The position numbers were made by a program, and so were the translations under genes. The notes beneath the pieces are model-generated. The model saw only the letters and a program-made list of their open reading frames with translations. It did not search any database and had not been told where the DNA came from. From positions 638,001 through 702,000 of the forward strand of contig CAJNDS010002723.1 in the NCBI GenBank assembly GCA_905221605.1: a stretch of DNA of 64,000 nt, given 5' to 3'. This stretch comes from Symbiodinium natans. Lineage: Eukaryota > Sar > Dinophyceae > Suessiales > Symbiodiniaceae. Positions 1-9,712 of this stretch are shown piece after piece; the first letter of the stretch is position 1, and every line of letters starts with the position of its first letter.

Positions 1-3000
1 GACAGCAGTTTTCCCAAGTAATCACACCACCACTAACAGAATTCAGGCTCCAGCTTGCGTCCGTAAAGCACGATACCGCTTGGGGATCCGCATCGTCTTC
101 CAGGATCTCCCGAGTCGACGGAAACACCTGAACCTTATGCGGAAGACCTTTGACCCATTTGAGGACATCCCTCATGCATGTTTCAGCTGCCTCGTCAGGG
201 GCCGACTGATGACGCCCCAAAAATCCGCAGCAGAACTGCAAATCTGGTCTGGAGAGGGCAGCCCATGCTAGACGCCCTAAGGTCCTACGGTACTTCTCGT
301 GAGCAGCTGGACTGATCTTTTCGGTTTGCCCTTTCTTAATGAGGTCAGAGTAGCGCTTCTCCAATGACGGAAGCTTGGGGTTCGGTTTGGTTATCCCATA
401 CTCTTCACAGCAGGAATCCAAATACTTAGCGTCCAGTCCAAAATAGACTCGCTTCTCTCCCTTGTTCCTGAAGATTCTCCGTCCTAGAAAGGATACTTCT
501 CCCGCACAATTCTCATGAAGCTCACCCGTCAGTTTCAGCTTGTAGCGTTTCTGTAGGTCTTCGAAAACCTTCTTCCCTTCGGAGGGGTCCTCAGAGTAGA
601 TTAACAAATCGTCAACATAAAAGAGGACCAGCGTCAGACCCTTGGAGGTCTTCCTGCGGTATATCGTCGGGTCCAAGCTTGGACTGAATCCGCTCTGCTC
701 CAAGTGCGAACTCAGCTCCTTATACCAAGAAAGCGGTGCTGATCTCAGTCCGTTCATGGCTTTGTGTAATCGAAGATACACCTTCTTGTTTCCGGCCTTT
801 TGAGGGATTTTAGAGTCCGCAATACTCACGTTACTCGGAAGCTCTACGTACTCAGGCCTTGACACTGCTGCATGCATAAAAGCAACGCTCACGTCACAGC
901 TCAACACTGAACCTCTTCGACAAAGCAGTGCCAACAGAAGCCGCAATCCCTCTAAACTCGTAGTCGGGCTGTAGATCCCTTCAGACAAGGTCGTACCTCC
1001 CATCGAAGCATAATCTCTTACTACCAGACGTGACCGGTACAGCCCTTTACGCTTGACCGTGTTGACCCACCGACTGGTAAGTACCCGCCTGCCGCTCTCA
1101 CGCGCGGACTTCCGGGCCTCATCTTCAGAGATCACCTTTCCTACTCCGAACGACTCGAGTTCCTCTAGTTCCAACTTCATAGAGGCATACAAAAGGTTCG
1201 GATCCAACTGTTCTCCGGATGTTTCAGAGACCGCATTTCGTGGTACCTGGCACTTGACCCTACTTCCTCCGAATTTCAAGGTAAACGAATCAGCCACCTC
1301 CTGTGAGGTAGCTCGAACGTCAGGTCCTCGGTACAACGACTCCAAGAGGTGATTCGTAAGCCAATCAATCTCCATGTCCTCCATGTTTTCCCCTTCATCA
1401 GGCAGAATCCCTGCCTCACCTTCTTCCGCCGGGGCACCTACGGGAACATAGGTATCGTCAGCAATCATCTCTTCGTCTTCTTCATCTAAAGGACCAACAC
1501 CACCTTCCATGACTTCATCTTCAGGACCATTTCCATCATCAACACCTTCGGGTTCATACAAGACAGGCCGTTCTGGGTCCTTACCATCAAGAACCAAAGA
1601 CTGCGCAACAGCGAGGCCTTCGACAGTTGCCACCTCGCACGCTCCATCAACGATTCTTCCGGTCGGAAATACGTCAATCTCCGTACTACCAAAAGGGGCC
1701 GCGAAGATCCCTCCACCTCGTGCGTTCACAGATCCTAAGTAAACAGCCTTGACGGTTTTCGCTCCCCGGTATTTAGCAAGATGCGCCTTCGACTTGCTAA
1801 CTTTTGCCTGAACCACACAACCAAAGGGAAGCGTTCTAGTTCGGTGAACTATTTCCTCGTGCAGCAAATCAATGCTGGTGGTGGAGTCACGGTGGCTCGA
1901 GGACCACAGATTGTAACACCTCGAAACATAGAACACACAGGCTTGCCACAAGAGACCCCCTAAGGGAAGCTGGTACTTTCCCAGCTCTGCATCTTGACCA
2001 GGGAACTTCTTTAGAGCAATTTGGCGCTCCAAGTCCAACCACACAGCCCAGAAGCCTTGGCGTACCGATTCAACTTGTCGTTCTATTGACCCTTTGGCTT
2101 GTGGCCTATATCCTGGAACCACATCAACAATTGTTGCGCTGTGGGGGCAGTTTCGGGACCTACTCAGTCTTTCTGCCAAAGCAATAATAGATCCTTCTTG
2201 ATCCATTCGAAACGTCACGGCTTTGCCTACCAGTCCCATCTCACGCAGCACTCTGTTGATGTTAGCAAGCAATTGTGGATCTTCGAGGTTCGGTGCAGGC
2301 AGACTGACAGTATACCTTGAACCCAGGTGTGTCATCAACAAGACTCTTAGCTTGCCGAAAAAGAAAAAATCAAGACCAACAGTCTGATTCTCCTTTTGAA
2401 GACGACGACGCAAGCGACGCGCGGGAACACGACCCTTCGACGAACAGCATGAGTCACAGTTGGAATCATAAGGGAAATGGCCTTGTGCACGATGATGATA
2501 CAAGGCGGTTGAGGACAACGGAATCCTAAAAGATCCTTCTTCTCCACTGTCCGGTGGTTCCGGTGGATTCTCTGGAGGCTTGGGGGGTCTTTCAGAAACT
2601 TCAGAAGGCTCATAATCGGGACTTGACGGTGACGGAACCCCTTCGGGGACCCTTGAAGACGAAGACCCGGGCTCCCCACCACGAGGAGCTTCCAAATCAA
2701 AGGGCTCAGCTTCAGTCCCTTGTCCCGGCACTGGCAGTCCTCTGTGCATCATCCGCAGATGACACACTAATGGACTGCTCGCCGGCGGGCTCTCATCATT
2801 GCCCTTTTCAACAACATCAAGCACACCAAGCCAAGCACAAACACTCCCAAGCACACTGCAAGCCTTGCAAAACAACATGTTCAACATGCAACGTGTACGT
2901 GTTTGGGGTTTTGGGGCCTTCCTATGCAAGACAAACTGCTTGTAGCTAGGCACTCGGACCCAGTGGTCCCCACAAAAGATCCTAACACTGCAGCCCTTCC

Positions 3001-6000
3001 TGCGCGGCCTCACTCTAAAGACCTTCCGATCCTTTTCTCCAACGGAACACCTTTTAAACTCGACAAACACAATGTGAAACCCCCAAAACACTAGACCACC
3101 CAAGAGGCTGCAGAAGCCCAAGACGGCTACGATGGCCATGACATCCAGTCCTGGCCCAAGACCATTCCTGTATAGGCTGGCGGTGGTTCGGTTGGGGTTG
3201 AAGTTAAGGTTTGTGATTTGGTGCGTTTCAAAGGGGTTTCGGGCACAAGCAAGCTCAAGCTCAAGCAATCCAAGCGGCAAAGCAAGCTCAAACAACTCAT
3301 GCTTCACATGTGTTTCAAGAAAACGAAACCACGCACTCACACCTTTGTTTTCTTCTCGAAAGGAAATTCGGTACGCCGAGTCGGCGTAGTCCAGGACTCC
3401 ATCCCGAACGCAAAAGAAAGCTATGATACATTCCAAGCCGGGCCCACGGCTCCAAATCCCCTTCATCCTTTCTTGATCGTCTCCTTTGCGGCAGCCACCA
3501 CCGCATCGAAGCTGGGGACATTGGCCGAGCTGCTGGAAGATGGTGCCTCCGATTCGGGAACCGTTGGCATGGAGGGCCCCGGAGCGGGGCGTGGCATCGC
3601 CTTTACCGCCGGCGGTGGCGGCGGAAGAACGAACGAGCGCTCCGAGCCCGTCTGTCCAAGACCAAGAAGAAGGCGGCCGATGGAATCCCCAGGCGGGGCT
3701 GTTGAAGCCGGAGAAGGTGGCTCCAGGGGCATATCCCCGTCGTCGTGGTGGCCCGGAGTTGCAGCCGAAGTTCCCGGAACCATTGGTGGAGCTGGAGGTT
3801 CTCGACCACCCATTCCTGCTTGCTTCACCATCGGTGGGGGCGCCGTCTCTGGCGTAGGGAGGCAAAGGGCCTCTTGGACTGAGATATTGTCCTCCCGGCA
3901 CTTCAAGCAAAATCTCAGCGCCTCTTCGGGGCCTTCGCCATGGAGGTCTTCGTCGGCCGAAACGGAGGTGGAGCTCGAATCGCTTGATGTAGACCCACCA
4001 GGACCAGCACGGGCCTTCGGCTTCAACCTCCGGCGCGAATCTCGCGCGGCCCTGCGGGCATTGCTGGCCTCCTTCGACCGCAATGCAGCATCTGTTCGAA
4101 GCCTCAAACTCGTAGTGAGCTCGCCCCACGCGACACGTTCGTCGCGATACCGCGTAAAGCGCGGTCCCTCGAAGAGACGCGGCTCGTGAAGGGCCAACAA
4201 CGGGCGTTCCCCCGCCTTTGCATTGATAAAGGCGCGCAAGCAGATGAGGAGCCGCTGAAGATACCCCATTGCGCTTATGGAGCATTCGCGCTCTCGGCGG
4301 TCGTTGCGCCCTCCAGCGCCCTTGGTAGCGACGCCCAGCCTGTCCATGGCTGACAGGACGTCGTGGGGCCTCAGCCCCCATTCGAAGAGGCCTTTGCCTT
4401 GGAGAAGAAGATGGAGGCGCTCCTCTGCAGCCAAGTCTTGATCCACAGTGGAGGTGGCCACCTCCCGAAATCTTTTGGGACGGCGACCTTCTTCTTGTAC
4501 AGGTTCGGGAAGTACCTGTGGTGGATGTGGACCTTCCGGAAACCGCGGAAGCACCGAGTGCCACGGAGTCGGGGCTGCATATTCGCTGGGACGAACCAAA
4601 GTCGCAGACCCACCAAAGATCTGGCGAGTAATCGCCGGAGACCCCAGGTGCTGCGCCACATAGGCCTCGCCTATGGTCCCGGCCATGGCGAGGGAATCGT
4701 AAATGGCACTCGGGTCTGCTGGGGGCCCATAATAATGGGAAAGCTGGGGCATTGGTTCCCCAGGCCCGGGGTACAAATGGACCCCAAGCTCGGCAGCCTC
4801 CGCAATCCTCCTCCTCATATCGAAAAGCAAAGCATGATGCAAGGCCGTCAGGCGTTGTCCCGGAATGGATGGTGGCTGCGTGGTGTCCACCGGAGTAATC
4901 CTCGGCACATCGGAATCTCCAATATCCACGGGGTCCGCCGCAATGGGGCGCCAATGCCCCCAATTCTCGGAGTCGGTCGGCGAAGGCTCCTGGACCGGCG
5001 CCATTTGCTCCTGGACCGTTGCCTCCTCCGGCGACGGGCCAACCATTGGCGAAACACTCGCCTCTCCACCAACTGGGTCCTCTATCGCAGGCCCAGAGGT
5101 TTGGGAGCCACCCATCATGGAGCGGATTGCTGCTTTCCGAGCAACAAAAACAAAAGGCTACTAGAACCAAAACACTCAAAGCTCCGGATCTGTTCCTTCG
5201 TGCACCTCCGAAAGGCGCTCCAATCCCTTGCATAAGCGAAAAACACCCCATGAAAAACATGACGCACACACGCAAAGCAAGCTCCAAAGCATGTATGTTC
5301 CCAAGGTTCCAAAGCAACATGCTCAAGCAATTCAATCCAAGCTCAAAAATCAAGCGCAAGCTCAAGCCAAACATGTCATGCTGCTTCCTAATCAAATTCA
5401 AGCCACACATGTCATGCTGTTTCCTAAGATCTTTGTCGAAAACAAGCTCTTCTTGAGGACTTTCGGGATGGAAGATCTCAGACCTAAACCCTCGAAGGAG
5501 AAACGAAAACGGAGTTGAAGACAAAGCGTGTCGGCCACACTGCTCATCATCGAGCTCATCGACCTTATGCAGGCTCTTTCCTCCTTTCTTCAAGATGCTC
5601 CTGGGAGCGGTCCGCTGTCCTGAGGGGATAGGAACCTCAGATCCTGGCACAACAGCGTCCTTCAGTGAATCAAGTTCCATGTCTTTAGGCCCTTCCGCCC
5701 CTTTCTTGGAGGAGGCTTTAGACTTCTTCCCCCCGCTAAACGCCCACCAGGCCCGATTGCGACCAACCAACTTGATACTCTTCTTGTTCCCTTTGTACAT
5801 TCGGGACCCCGTTTTGGACAGATAGGTCTTCCAACCCAATTCCGCCCCACACCATGGAGAGAGGACGTTAAACCCGACATCAGCCACCAACACCTCCCCG
5901 AGTCTCAGAAGAACATCACCGAAGTAGACTTCGATATCGACCACAGACGAAACGTCGATCGAACCTCCAGAGGCGTTGAACAGACTGGCTGCCTTGTCGT

Positions 6001-7849
6001 GTGTCTTCACCACACGAAATCCTGAGATAAACTGGTTGGAAACTATGTGGCACGTAGCCCCACTATCAACCAACCAAACATCCCTCGGGCTAACCCCTAG
6101 GTGCGAGCACATCTGAGAGAGGTTTCCTCTTTGAGAAAACTTCGAGCCTAAGGCCCCCATTGAATCTCCAACTACGGTGCCTACCGGCTTCACCTCTTCA
6201 GGCGCGTTCAGAACACGAGGAGGAAGAGAAGGTTCGGCCGAAGCTTCCCGCACTCCAGAAAAACCCAAAGCCATCAAGGTGGCTTCCCCAGAGTCTGCTT
6301 CCGATTCGGGCTCACCCAAGTAACGGCCTTTCCCTTTTCCTTTCTTCTTCTTCGACTTCTCCTTGCCCTTTCCGCGTCCTTTGGGGCTCTTGTCCCCTTG
6401 CTCGCTCCGAGGAGTTCCACCTCCCCGCGGCGTTCCTCCACCTTTGGGAGTTCCCCCACCTTTGGGGTTTCGGTCCCCTTTTCCTTTGTCCTTAGGCTTC
6501 TTTCGATCCTTTCCATGGTCGCCCTTGCCTTTGTCCGGACTGCCACCACCACGGGCCTTCTCATCCCTTTGCTTCTGCCAGCATTTCTCGGCTTGGTGTC
6601 CCCGTTTCCCGCAGTAATCACACAAAGTGTCACTGAGGGATCGAGACGTTCCACCTGGAGCCTCACACAGTCGAAGCTGTTCTTCGTAGTACTTCAGACT
6701 GCTGCACAATGAGTTCCAGTCGTTGCTCTTCCCATGCAAGACAACGTATTGACGAAGCTCGGTATTCACCGCTTGCAAAAGGATACTGCACCGATCAGCC
6801 TCTGACAGAAGAAGTTCAGGGAAATTCCACAGCTTTGCCTCAGACCGAGAAAACTCATCTTCAAGGTGCCTAATGAGGTCAGTAGGCCGCCGAATATGTT
6901 GGCACGTGTGCTGCAACTTCAAACACTGGTCACGCACGAAGACGGCTTCCATGCGGGACACTATGCTGTACTGCTGTGTGATGGTGCGCATGGCCTCGTA
7001 CCCACAGGCACTCAAAGCCTGTCGCTTCGAGCACGAGCGTAGCAACTCCAGACCCCTTTCCCACTTTGCCAGGGCTTGGGTCAGGTAGTAAAACAGCTTA
7101 GCGCTCCGCGCTGCAACTTCCACACTGAGATCCTTCTGGAGTATCTCGTGTTTTACCTTCACACACAGCTGAAGCTCCCGAACGAAAGACTCGTCCTGCA
7201 AAGCCAACCACGAGCTCAAAGTCTCTACATAGCCATGCCATGTTTCCACTTCTCGCATGCGTCCTTTGCTCATGCCTTGATGCTCCAGCAATGGCAAAGG
7301 CGGTAGGTACTTCTCCGCTCGGTTCTGAAGAGTGGACCCACCACTAAAAGAAGTAGACGAAGACGACCCCGTCGCTGCTGTGGCACCAGGTCCCGAAAAC
7401 GGGTCGGCAGTCTTGGCTTTAGCTGCAGCTTCAGCAACCAACTTAGCAGTCTCCGCTGCCTTCTCTTCGGCCTCGTTTCGGCGTTTCTCCTCTAAGTCCA
7501 TGCGTCTCATGAGAGCAGCTATCAACTGCTGGTTCTGTTGAGTAGCCTGCCCTTGCTGACGCAAGAGCTCAAGTGTAGACTGGTTCTGCTGACGTAGCAT
7601 TTCCAACACGACGGCTTGAAACCCAGTCTCGGTTCCCCCACCGCTGGCTGTGGGCAAGGTTCCCCCTGCCTGACTGCCCGCGGGTGAAGCCTGCGCTTGA
7701 GCAGGAGTTGCCGGAGGGGACTCAAAGGGGTTCGGTGCTTCCTGAGGTCGCGTAGTTGTCTGACCTGCTTGACCAAACAGCAAAGCCTCTTCTTCAGGAC
7801 TCACGTCCGGAACCGGCACCTGAGAAGGGTCCGGAGCTTGGGCGGCCAT
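1..7849 (-). CDS. Ty1/copia Gag-Pol polyprotein, 3' end beyond the window
   Basis: One minus-strand frame is open from ATG 7849 to the left edge, at least 2,616 codons with no stop. Domains in order: a Gln-rich Gag-like region; a CCHC zinc knuckle (C410, C413, H418, C423) followed by Lys/Gly-rich sequence; an aspartic protease motif D-S-G at residues 595-597 in WLVDSGATCH; a His/Cys segment then integrase, with catalytic D1883 and E1923 (39 residues apart) seen in RMDQEG and GSIERQ; reverse transcriptase with YVDD at 2411-2414; and the start of RNase H, with TDAS around D2597. The order PR-IN-RT-RNase H is diagnostic of Ty1/copia. The frame is intact, so the copy may be young or still capable of expression. 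Residues of about 900-1700 resemble no retroelement domain and overlap a second ORF. Confidence 0.93.
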   Translation of the reverse strand, partial: MAAQAPDPSQVPVPDVSPEEEALLFGQAGQTTTRPQEAPNPFESPPATPAQAQASPAGSQAGGTLPTASGGGTETGFQAVVLEMLRQQNQSTLELLRQQGQATQQNQQLIAALMRRMDLEEKRRNEAEEKAAETAKLVAEAAAKAKTADPFSGPGATAATGSSSSTSFSGGSTLQNRAEKYLPPLPLLEHQGMSKGRMREVETWHGYVETLSSWLALQDESFVRELQLCVKVKHEILQKDLSVEVAARSAKLFYYLTQALAKWERGLELLRSCSKRQALSACGYEAMRTITQQYSIVSRMEAVFVRDQCLKLQHTCQHIRRPTDLIRHLEDEFSRSEAKLWNFPELLLSEADRCSILLQAVNTELRQYVVLHGKSNDWNSLCSSLKYYEEQLRLCEAPGGTSRSLSDTLCDYCGKRGHQAEKCWQKQRDEKARGGGSPDKGKGDHGKDRKKPKDKGKGDRNPKGGGTPKGGGTPRGGGTPRSEQGDKSPKGRGKGKEKSKKKKGKGKGRYLGEPESEADSGEATLMALGFSGVREASAEPSLPPRVLNAPEEVKPVGTVVGDSMGALGSKFSQRGNLSQMCSHLGVSPRDVWLVDSGATCHIVSNQFISGFRVVKTHDKAASLFNASGGSIDVSSVVDIEVYFGDVLLRLGEVLVADVGFNVLSPWCGAELGWKTYLSKTGSRMYKGNKKSIKLVGRNRAWWAFSGGKKSKASSKKGAEGPKDMELDSLKDAVVPGSEVPIPSGQRTAPRSILKKGGKSLHKVDELDDEQCGRHALSSTPFSFLLRGFRSEIFHPESPQEELVFDKDLRKQHDMCGLNLIRKQHDMFGLSLRLIFELGLNCLSMLLWNLGNIHALELALRVCVMFFMGCFSLMQGIGAPFGGARRNRSGALSVLVLVAFCFCCSESSNPLHDGWLPNLWACDRGPSWWRGECFANGWPVAGGGNGPGANGAGPGAFADRLRELGALAPHCGGPRGYWRFRCAEDYSGGHHAATIHSGTTPDGLASCFAFRYEEEDCGGCRAWGPFVPRAWGTNAPAFPLLWAPSRPECHLRFPRHGRDHRRGLCGAAPGVSGDYSPDLWWVCDFGSSQRICSPDSVALGASAVSGRSTSTTGTSRTCTRRRSPSQKISGGGHLHCGSRLGCRGAPPSSSPRQRPLRMGAEAPRRPVSHGQAGRRYQGRWRAQRPPRARMLHKRNGVSSAAPHLLARLYQCKGGGTPVVGPSRAASLRGTALYAVSRRTCRVGRAHYEFEASNRCCIAVEGGQQCPQGRARFAPEVEAEGPCWSWWVYIKRFELHLRFGRRRPPWRRPRRGAEILLEVPGGQYLSPRGPLPPYARDGAPTDGEASRNGWSRTSSSTNGSGNFGCNSGPPRRRGYAPGATFSGFNSPAWGFHRPPSSWSWTDGLGALVRSSAATAGGKGDATPRSGALHANGSRIGGTIFQQLGQCPQLRCGGGCRKGDDQERMKGIWSRGPGLECIIAFFCVRDGVLDYADSAYRISFREENKGVSAWFRFLETHVKHELFELALPLGLLELELACARNPFETHQITNLNFNPNRTTASLYRNGLGPGLDVMAIVAVLGFCSLLGGLVFWGFHIVFVEFKRCSVGEKDRKVFRVRPRRKGCSVRIFCGDHWVRVPSYKQFVLHRKAPKPQTRTRCMLNMLFCKACSVLGSVCAWLGVLDVVEKGNDESPPASSPLVCHLRMMHRGLPVPGQGTEAEPFDLEAPRGGEPGSSSSRVPEGVPSPSSPDYEPSEVSERPPKPPENPPEPPDSGEEGSFRIPLSSTALYHHRAQGHFPYDSNCDSCCSSKGRVPARRLRRRLQKENQTVGLDFFFFGKLRVLLMTHLGSRYTVSLPAPNLEDPQLLANINRVLREMGLVGKAVTFRMDQEGSIIALAERLSRSRNCPHSATIVDVVPGYRPQAKGSIERQVESVRQGFWAVWLDLERQIALKKFPGQDAELGKYQLPLGGLLWQACVFYVSRCYNLWSSSHRDSTTSIDLLHEEIVHRTRTLPFGCVVQAKVSKSKAHLAKYRGAKTVKAVYLGSVNARGGGIFAAPFGSTEIDVFPTGRIVDGACEVATVEGLAVAQSLVLDGKDPERPVLYEPEGVDDGNGPEDEVMEGGVGPLDEEDEEMIADDTYVPVGAPAEEGEAGILPDEGENMEDMEIDWLTNHLLESLYRGPDVRATSQEVADSFTLKFGGSRVKCQVPRNAVSETSGEQLDPNLLYASMKLELEELESFGVGKVISEDEARKSARESGRRVLTSRWVNTVKRKGLYRSRLVVRDYASMGGTTLSEGIYSPTTSLEGLRLLLALLCRRGSVLSCDVSVAFMHAAVSRPEYVELPSNVSIADSKIPQKAGNKKVYLRLHKAMNGLRSAPLSWYKELSSHLEQSGFSPSLDPTIYRRKTSKGLTLVLFYVDDLLIYSEDPSEGKKVFEDLQKRYKLKLTGELHENCAGEVSFLGRRIFRNKGEKRVYFGLDAKYLDSCCEEYGITKPNPKLPSLEKRYSDLIKKGQTEKISPAAHEKYRRTLGRLAWAALSRPDLQFCCGFLGRHQSAPDEAAETCMRDVLKWVKGLPHKVQVFPSTREILEDDADPQAVSCFTDASWSLNSVSGGVITWENCC
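3463..5118 (-). CDS. 551-aa ORF overlapping copia pol in another frame
   Basis: ATG at 5118, stop at 3463, offset by one base from the Gag-Pol frame, which is also open here. The product is not recognised. It has an acidic, Pro-rich N-terminus, a basic helical-looking middle (about residues 230-370, including ERLHLLLQGKGLFEWG) and a Ser/Pro-rich C-terminus ending in KETIKKG. Its composition looks more like an ordinary protein than the overlapping polyprotein frame, which here is Gly/Arg/Cys/Ser-rich. It sits between protease and integrase. It could be a captured or inserted gene, an overprinted accessory protein, or a by-product of GC-rich sequence. Flanks (2750-3440 and 5170-5460) are rich in AAGCTC-type repeats. 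Confidence 0.5.
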   Translation of the reverse strand: MMGGSQTSGPAIEDPVGGEASVSPMVGPSPEEATVQEQMAPVQEPSPTDSENWGHWRPIAADPVDIGDSDVPRITPVDTTQPPSIPGQRLTALHHALLFDMRRRIAEAAELGVHLYPGPGEPMPQLSHYYGPPADPSAIYDSLAMAGTIGEAYVAQHLGSPAITRQIFGGSATLVRPSEYAAPTPWHSVLPRFPEGPHPPQVLPEPVQEEGRRPKRFREVATSTVDQDLAAEERLHLLLQGKGLFEWGLRPHDVLSAMDRLGVATKGAGGRNDRRERECSISAMGYLQRLLICLRAFINAKAGERPLLALHEPRLFEGPRFTRYRDERVAWGELTTSLRLRTDAALRSKEASNARRAARDSRRRLKPKARAGPGGSTSSDSSSTSVSADEDLHGEGPEEALRFCLKCREDNISVQEALCLPTPETAPPPMVKQAGMGGREPPAPPMVPGTSAATPGHHDDGDMPLEPPSPASTAPPGDSIGRLLLGLGQTGSERSFVLPPPPPAVKAMPRPAPGPSMPTVPESEAPSSSSSANVPSFDAVVAAAKETIKKG

Positions 7850-7874
7850 GGTCTCTACTGGAACGTCCTCAGAC

Positions 7875-7886
7875 GCTCCGCTACCA
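7875..7886 (-). other. Primer-binding site for initiator tRNA-Met
   Basis: On the minus strand this reads TGGTAGCGGAGC, 25 bases upstream of the Gag ATG. It resembles the copia-type site TGGTATCAGAGC, complementary to the 3' end of initiator tRNA-Met. It directly follows sequence ending in CA, as an LTR end should. The tRNA assignment is by resemblance. Confidence 0.7.
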
Positions 7887-8460
7887 TGTGAAAAACGCAG
7901 AGCACTTTTTCACTCCACGCTTGAGCCAAAACACCAGAGGTGTTCGGCAAGTCTCTTGCAGAGTCAGCGCAGCTTCACTTTCGTGAATTCCATCTCAACT
8001 TTGTTAAACAAAGGAGGAACACATGCAAACGTCCTAATGCTTCTCAGGACTTCAGTGCTTTAGCAAAACAAGCATACAAGTGCACAGCCACTCTGCTCGA
8101 ACCTCAGTACGACGACACGAGCGAAGCGAGGGTCGGCGGCCAAAGTTTGAAGAGCAAACTCAGAGCAACACGCACTTCTTCAAGGATGCTCCTAAAGCAT
8201 CTCGAGTGCTTCTCTGCTCATCATGCACACTCCAAGCATCTTACGTCAAGCTCAAAGCAAGAAACACTTTCAAGCCAAGCTCCAAACATGCTATGTCCAT
8301 GCCTGCTTCTGCTAACACCAAACAAACGGTTCAAGCACAGCTCTCAACTCATGCAATGCAAACTCGTGGTTCATGTCACACGTGCAAGACATCCTGTCAA
8401 CTGTAAAGGCACTCACAAGGAAGTCAAAAACTTTCACACTTACGAAAGAAGAATCAAAAC
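7887..8460 (-). repeat. 5' LTR of the copia element, outer end uncertain
   Basis: On the minus strand the LTR ends in CACA immediately before the primer-binding site, so on plus it begins TGTG at 7887. The interior holds imprecise AAGCTCAAAG-type repeats (8180-8360) like those at 2750-3440 and 5170-5460. The outer boundary cannot be fixed without the second LTR. A 12-base spliced-leader-like match lies at 7920-7931. Confidence 0.55.
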
Positions 8461-8551
8461 ATGTGGCTGCGGAGTGGTGGCCATTCTGAAGTCAGCCAGT
8501 GGGGATTTTACAGCAAGAACCATCAGTAAGCGTTGCAGCAAAATTCCAAGA

Positions 8552-9250
8552 CTAGGCTGCTGTGCAAGCCTGCTGCCTCCATCGCATACTTGGTTGTGGG
8601 GCATGTGGCAGCCGATAAGCGCGGCCGGCAAGGAAAAGCCACCATGGCCGCTGGCAGCACATTGACCTGGAGGTCAGCAATCCCGGATTTGGGAAAGCCC
8701 ACAACAATGGCAGCAGTGCGCTCCAGGGGGCTTTTTTGGTGGACTCAATTGCAAGTAGGAGCGCATCCAGCCAATAATCCGGGTCAGAGTAGCACATTGG
8801 CCGGAAAGCTGGCATTGATGACGCTCAGCATATCCGCCACCGCAAAGAAAAGATCCGCAGCAAATTGGAATCAACATGTTGCAGCGCTCCCAACAATCGA
8901 AGGCATTGCGCAATGATGGGGTTGTCGACCTTCAGACAAGACGCCGGGAAAGTCTCAGACAAATGAATCAGGGTGTCTGAAATTTGTATCAACGCGTCCA
9001 AATCCTGCAGCTGGTGCGGTAAGCCATTTAAACAACTCTTCATGCCTAACTTGGTTTGGGTCTTCTGGGCAGGCACCCGAACCCATCTACAGGTCTCCAT
9101 CCACCTGCCAGCAGGGCTACGCAGAGGCCGCCCGAGCAGATGCTGCACTGTGGGACCTGGCGGGATGCGAAGGTAGGGAGCTTGGCCCCTCAGCTCGAAA
9201 ATACAGGCTTTCGAATACCGACAGGCAGCAATTTCTGGGGGCAGACGCAT
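8552..9250 (-). pseudogene. Decayed fragment of an unrecognised gene
   Basis: Three minus-strand frames carry successive short open stretches (9250-8825, 8913-8674, 8815-8552). A Leu-rich helical-looking part includes LIQISDTLIHLSE. The motif PEIAACR near the start recurs in a fragment at 12196-12438, so both probably derive from one family. Frame changes suggest a decayed copy downstream of the ORF at 9676-11022, or unresolved exons. No function assigned. Confidence 0.35.
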
Positions 9251-9334
9251 GAAAACAGAGCAATTGATGCCCGGTCCGACAATAGCCTTGAGCCCGGCTT
9301 GTCGGCTTGACGATACTTTCGCAAAGGATCGACT

Positions 9335-9712
9335 CTATGCTTGGTCAGTTTGCGTTTCATGCTTGCCTCTGAAAACTTGGCAAACCTCCGGATGAATCAA
9401 CTGGGCCCATAAATCGTGCCAATGCCCTTCAACAACCAATCCGATGATTAGAACAAGCACGAGGTCCATGAGAAAACCCGGCAGCCAGTGTGGCTGCCGA
9501 ATGGCATCAAGAGGTGAGTCTTCCATCGGAATTCCTGATGCGACATGCTGCCGCTCCTTGGGCATGTGCAGCAGTGCATCCCAAAGCGGGGTGGAAGCTC
9601 CGCCGGGCAGCACCTCGAGCTCGCTAACTCTTGGCAGTGTGTGTTGGTTCGCGAAATGGCTGTGCTGCTCATCTGTCAGGAGCAGGGCAATGGTGAGATT
9701 GACTGGCTGCAT
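9335..9712 (-). pseudogene. Continuation of the 9676-11022 gene in another frame
   Basis: A 125-codon minus-strand frame starting MQPVNLTIALLL overlaps the end of the upstream ORF by 37 bases in a different phase. The overlap suggests one original gene broken by a frameshift, or an unresolved splice. It contains a hydrophobic stretch, FLMDLVLVLIIGLVV, and ends HETQTDQA. Function unknown. Confidence 0.4.

Larger units (their letters stand above)
1..8460 (-). mobile_element. Ty1/copia LTR retrotransposon (right part)
   Basis: The element is read right to left: 5' LTR on the right from 7887 outward, primer-binding site, Gag-Pol. The 3' LTR lies beyond position 1, so LTR length, target duplication and age cannot be read here. 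The right boundary given is approximate. Confidence 0.8.

Noticed and set aside
3218-5235. Long plus-strand ORFs (323 and 290 codons) opposite the copia insert
   Set aside because: They are antisense shadows of the GC-rich 551-aa and pol frames, with Arg/Gly/Pro-biased products and no recognised domain.
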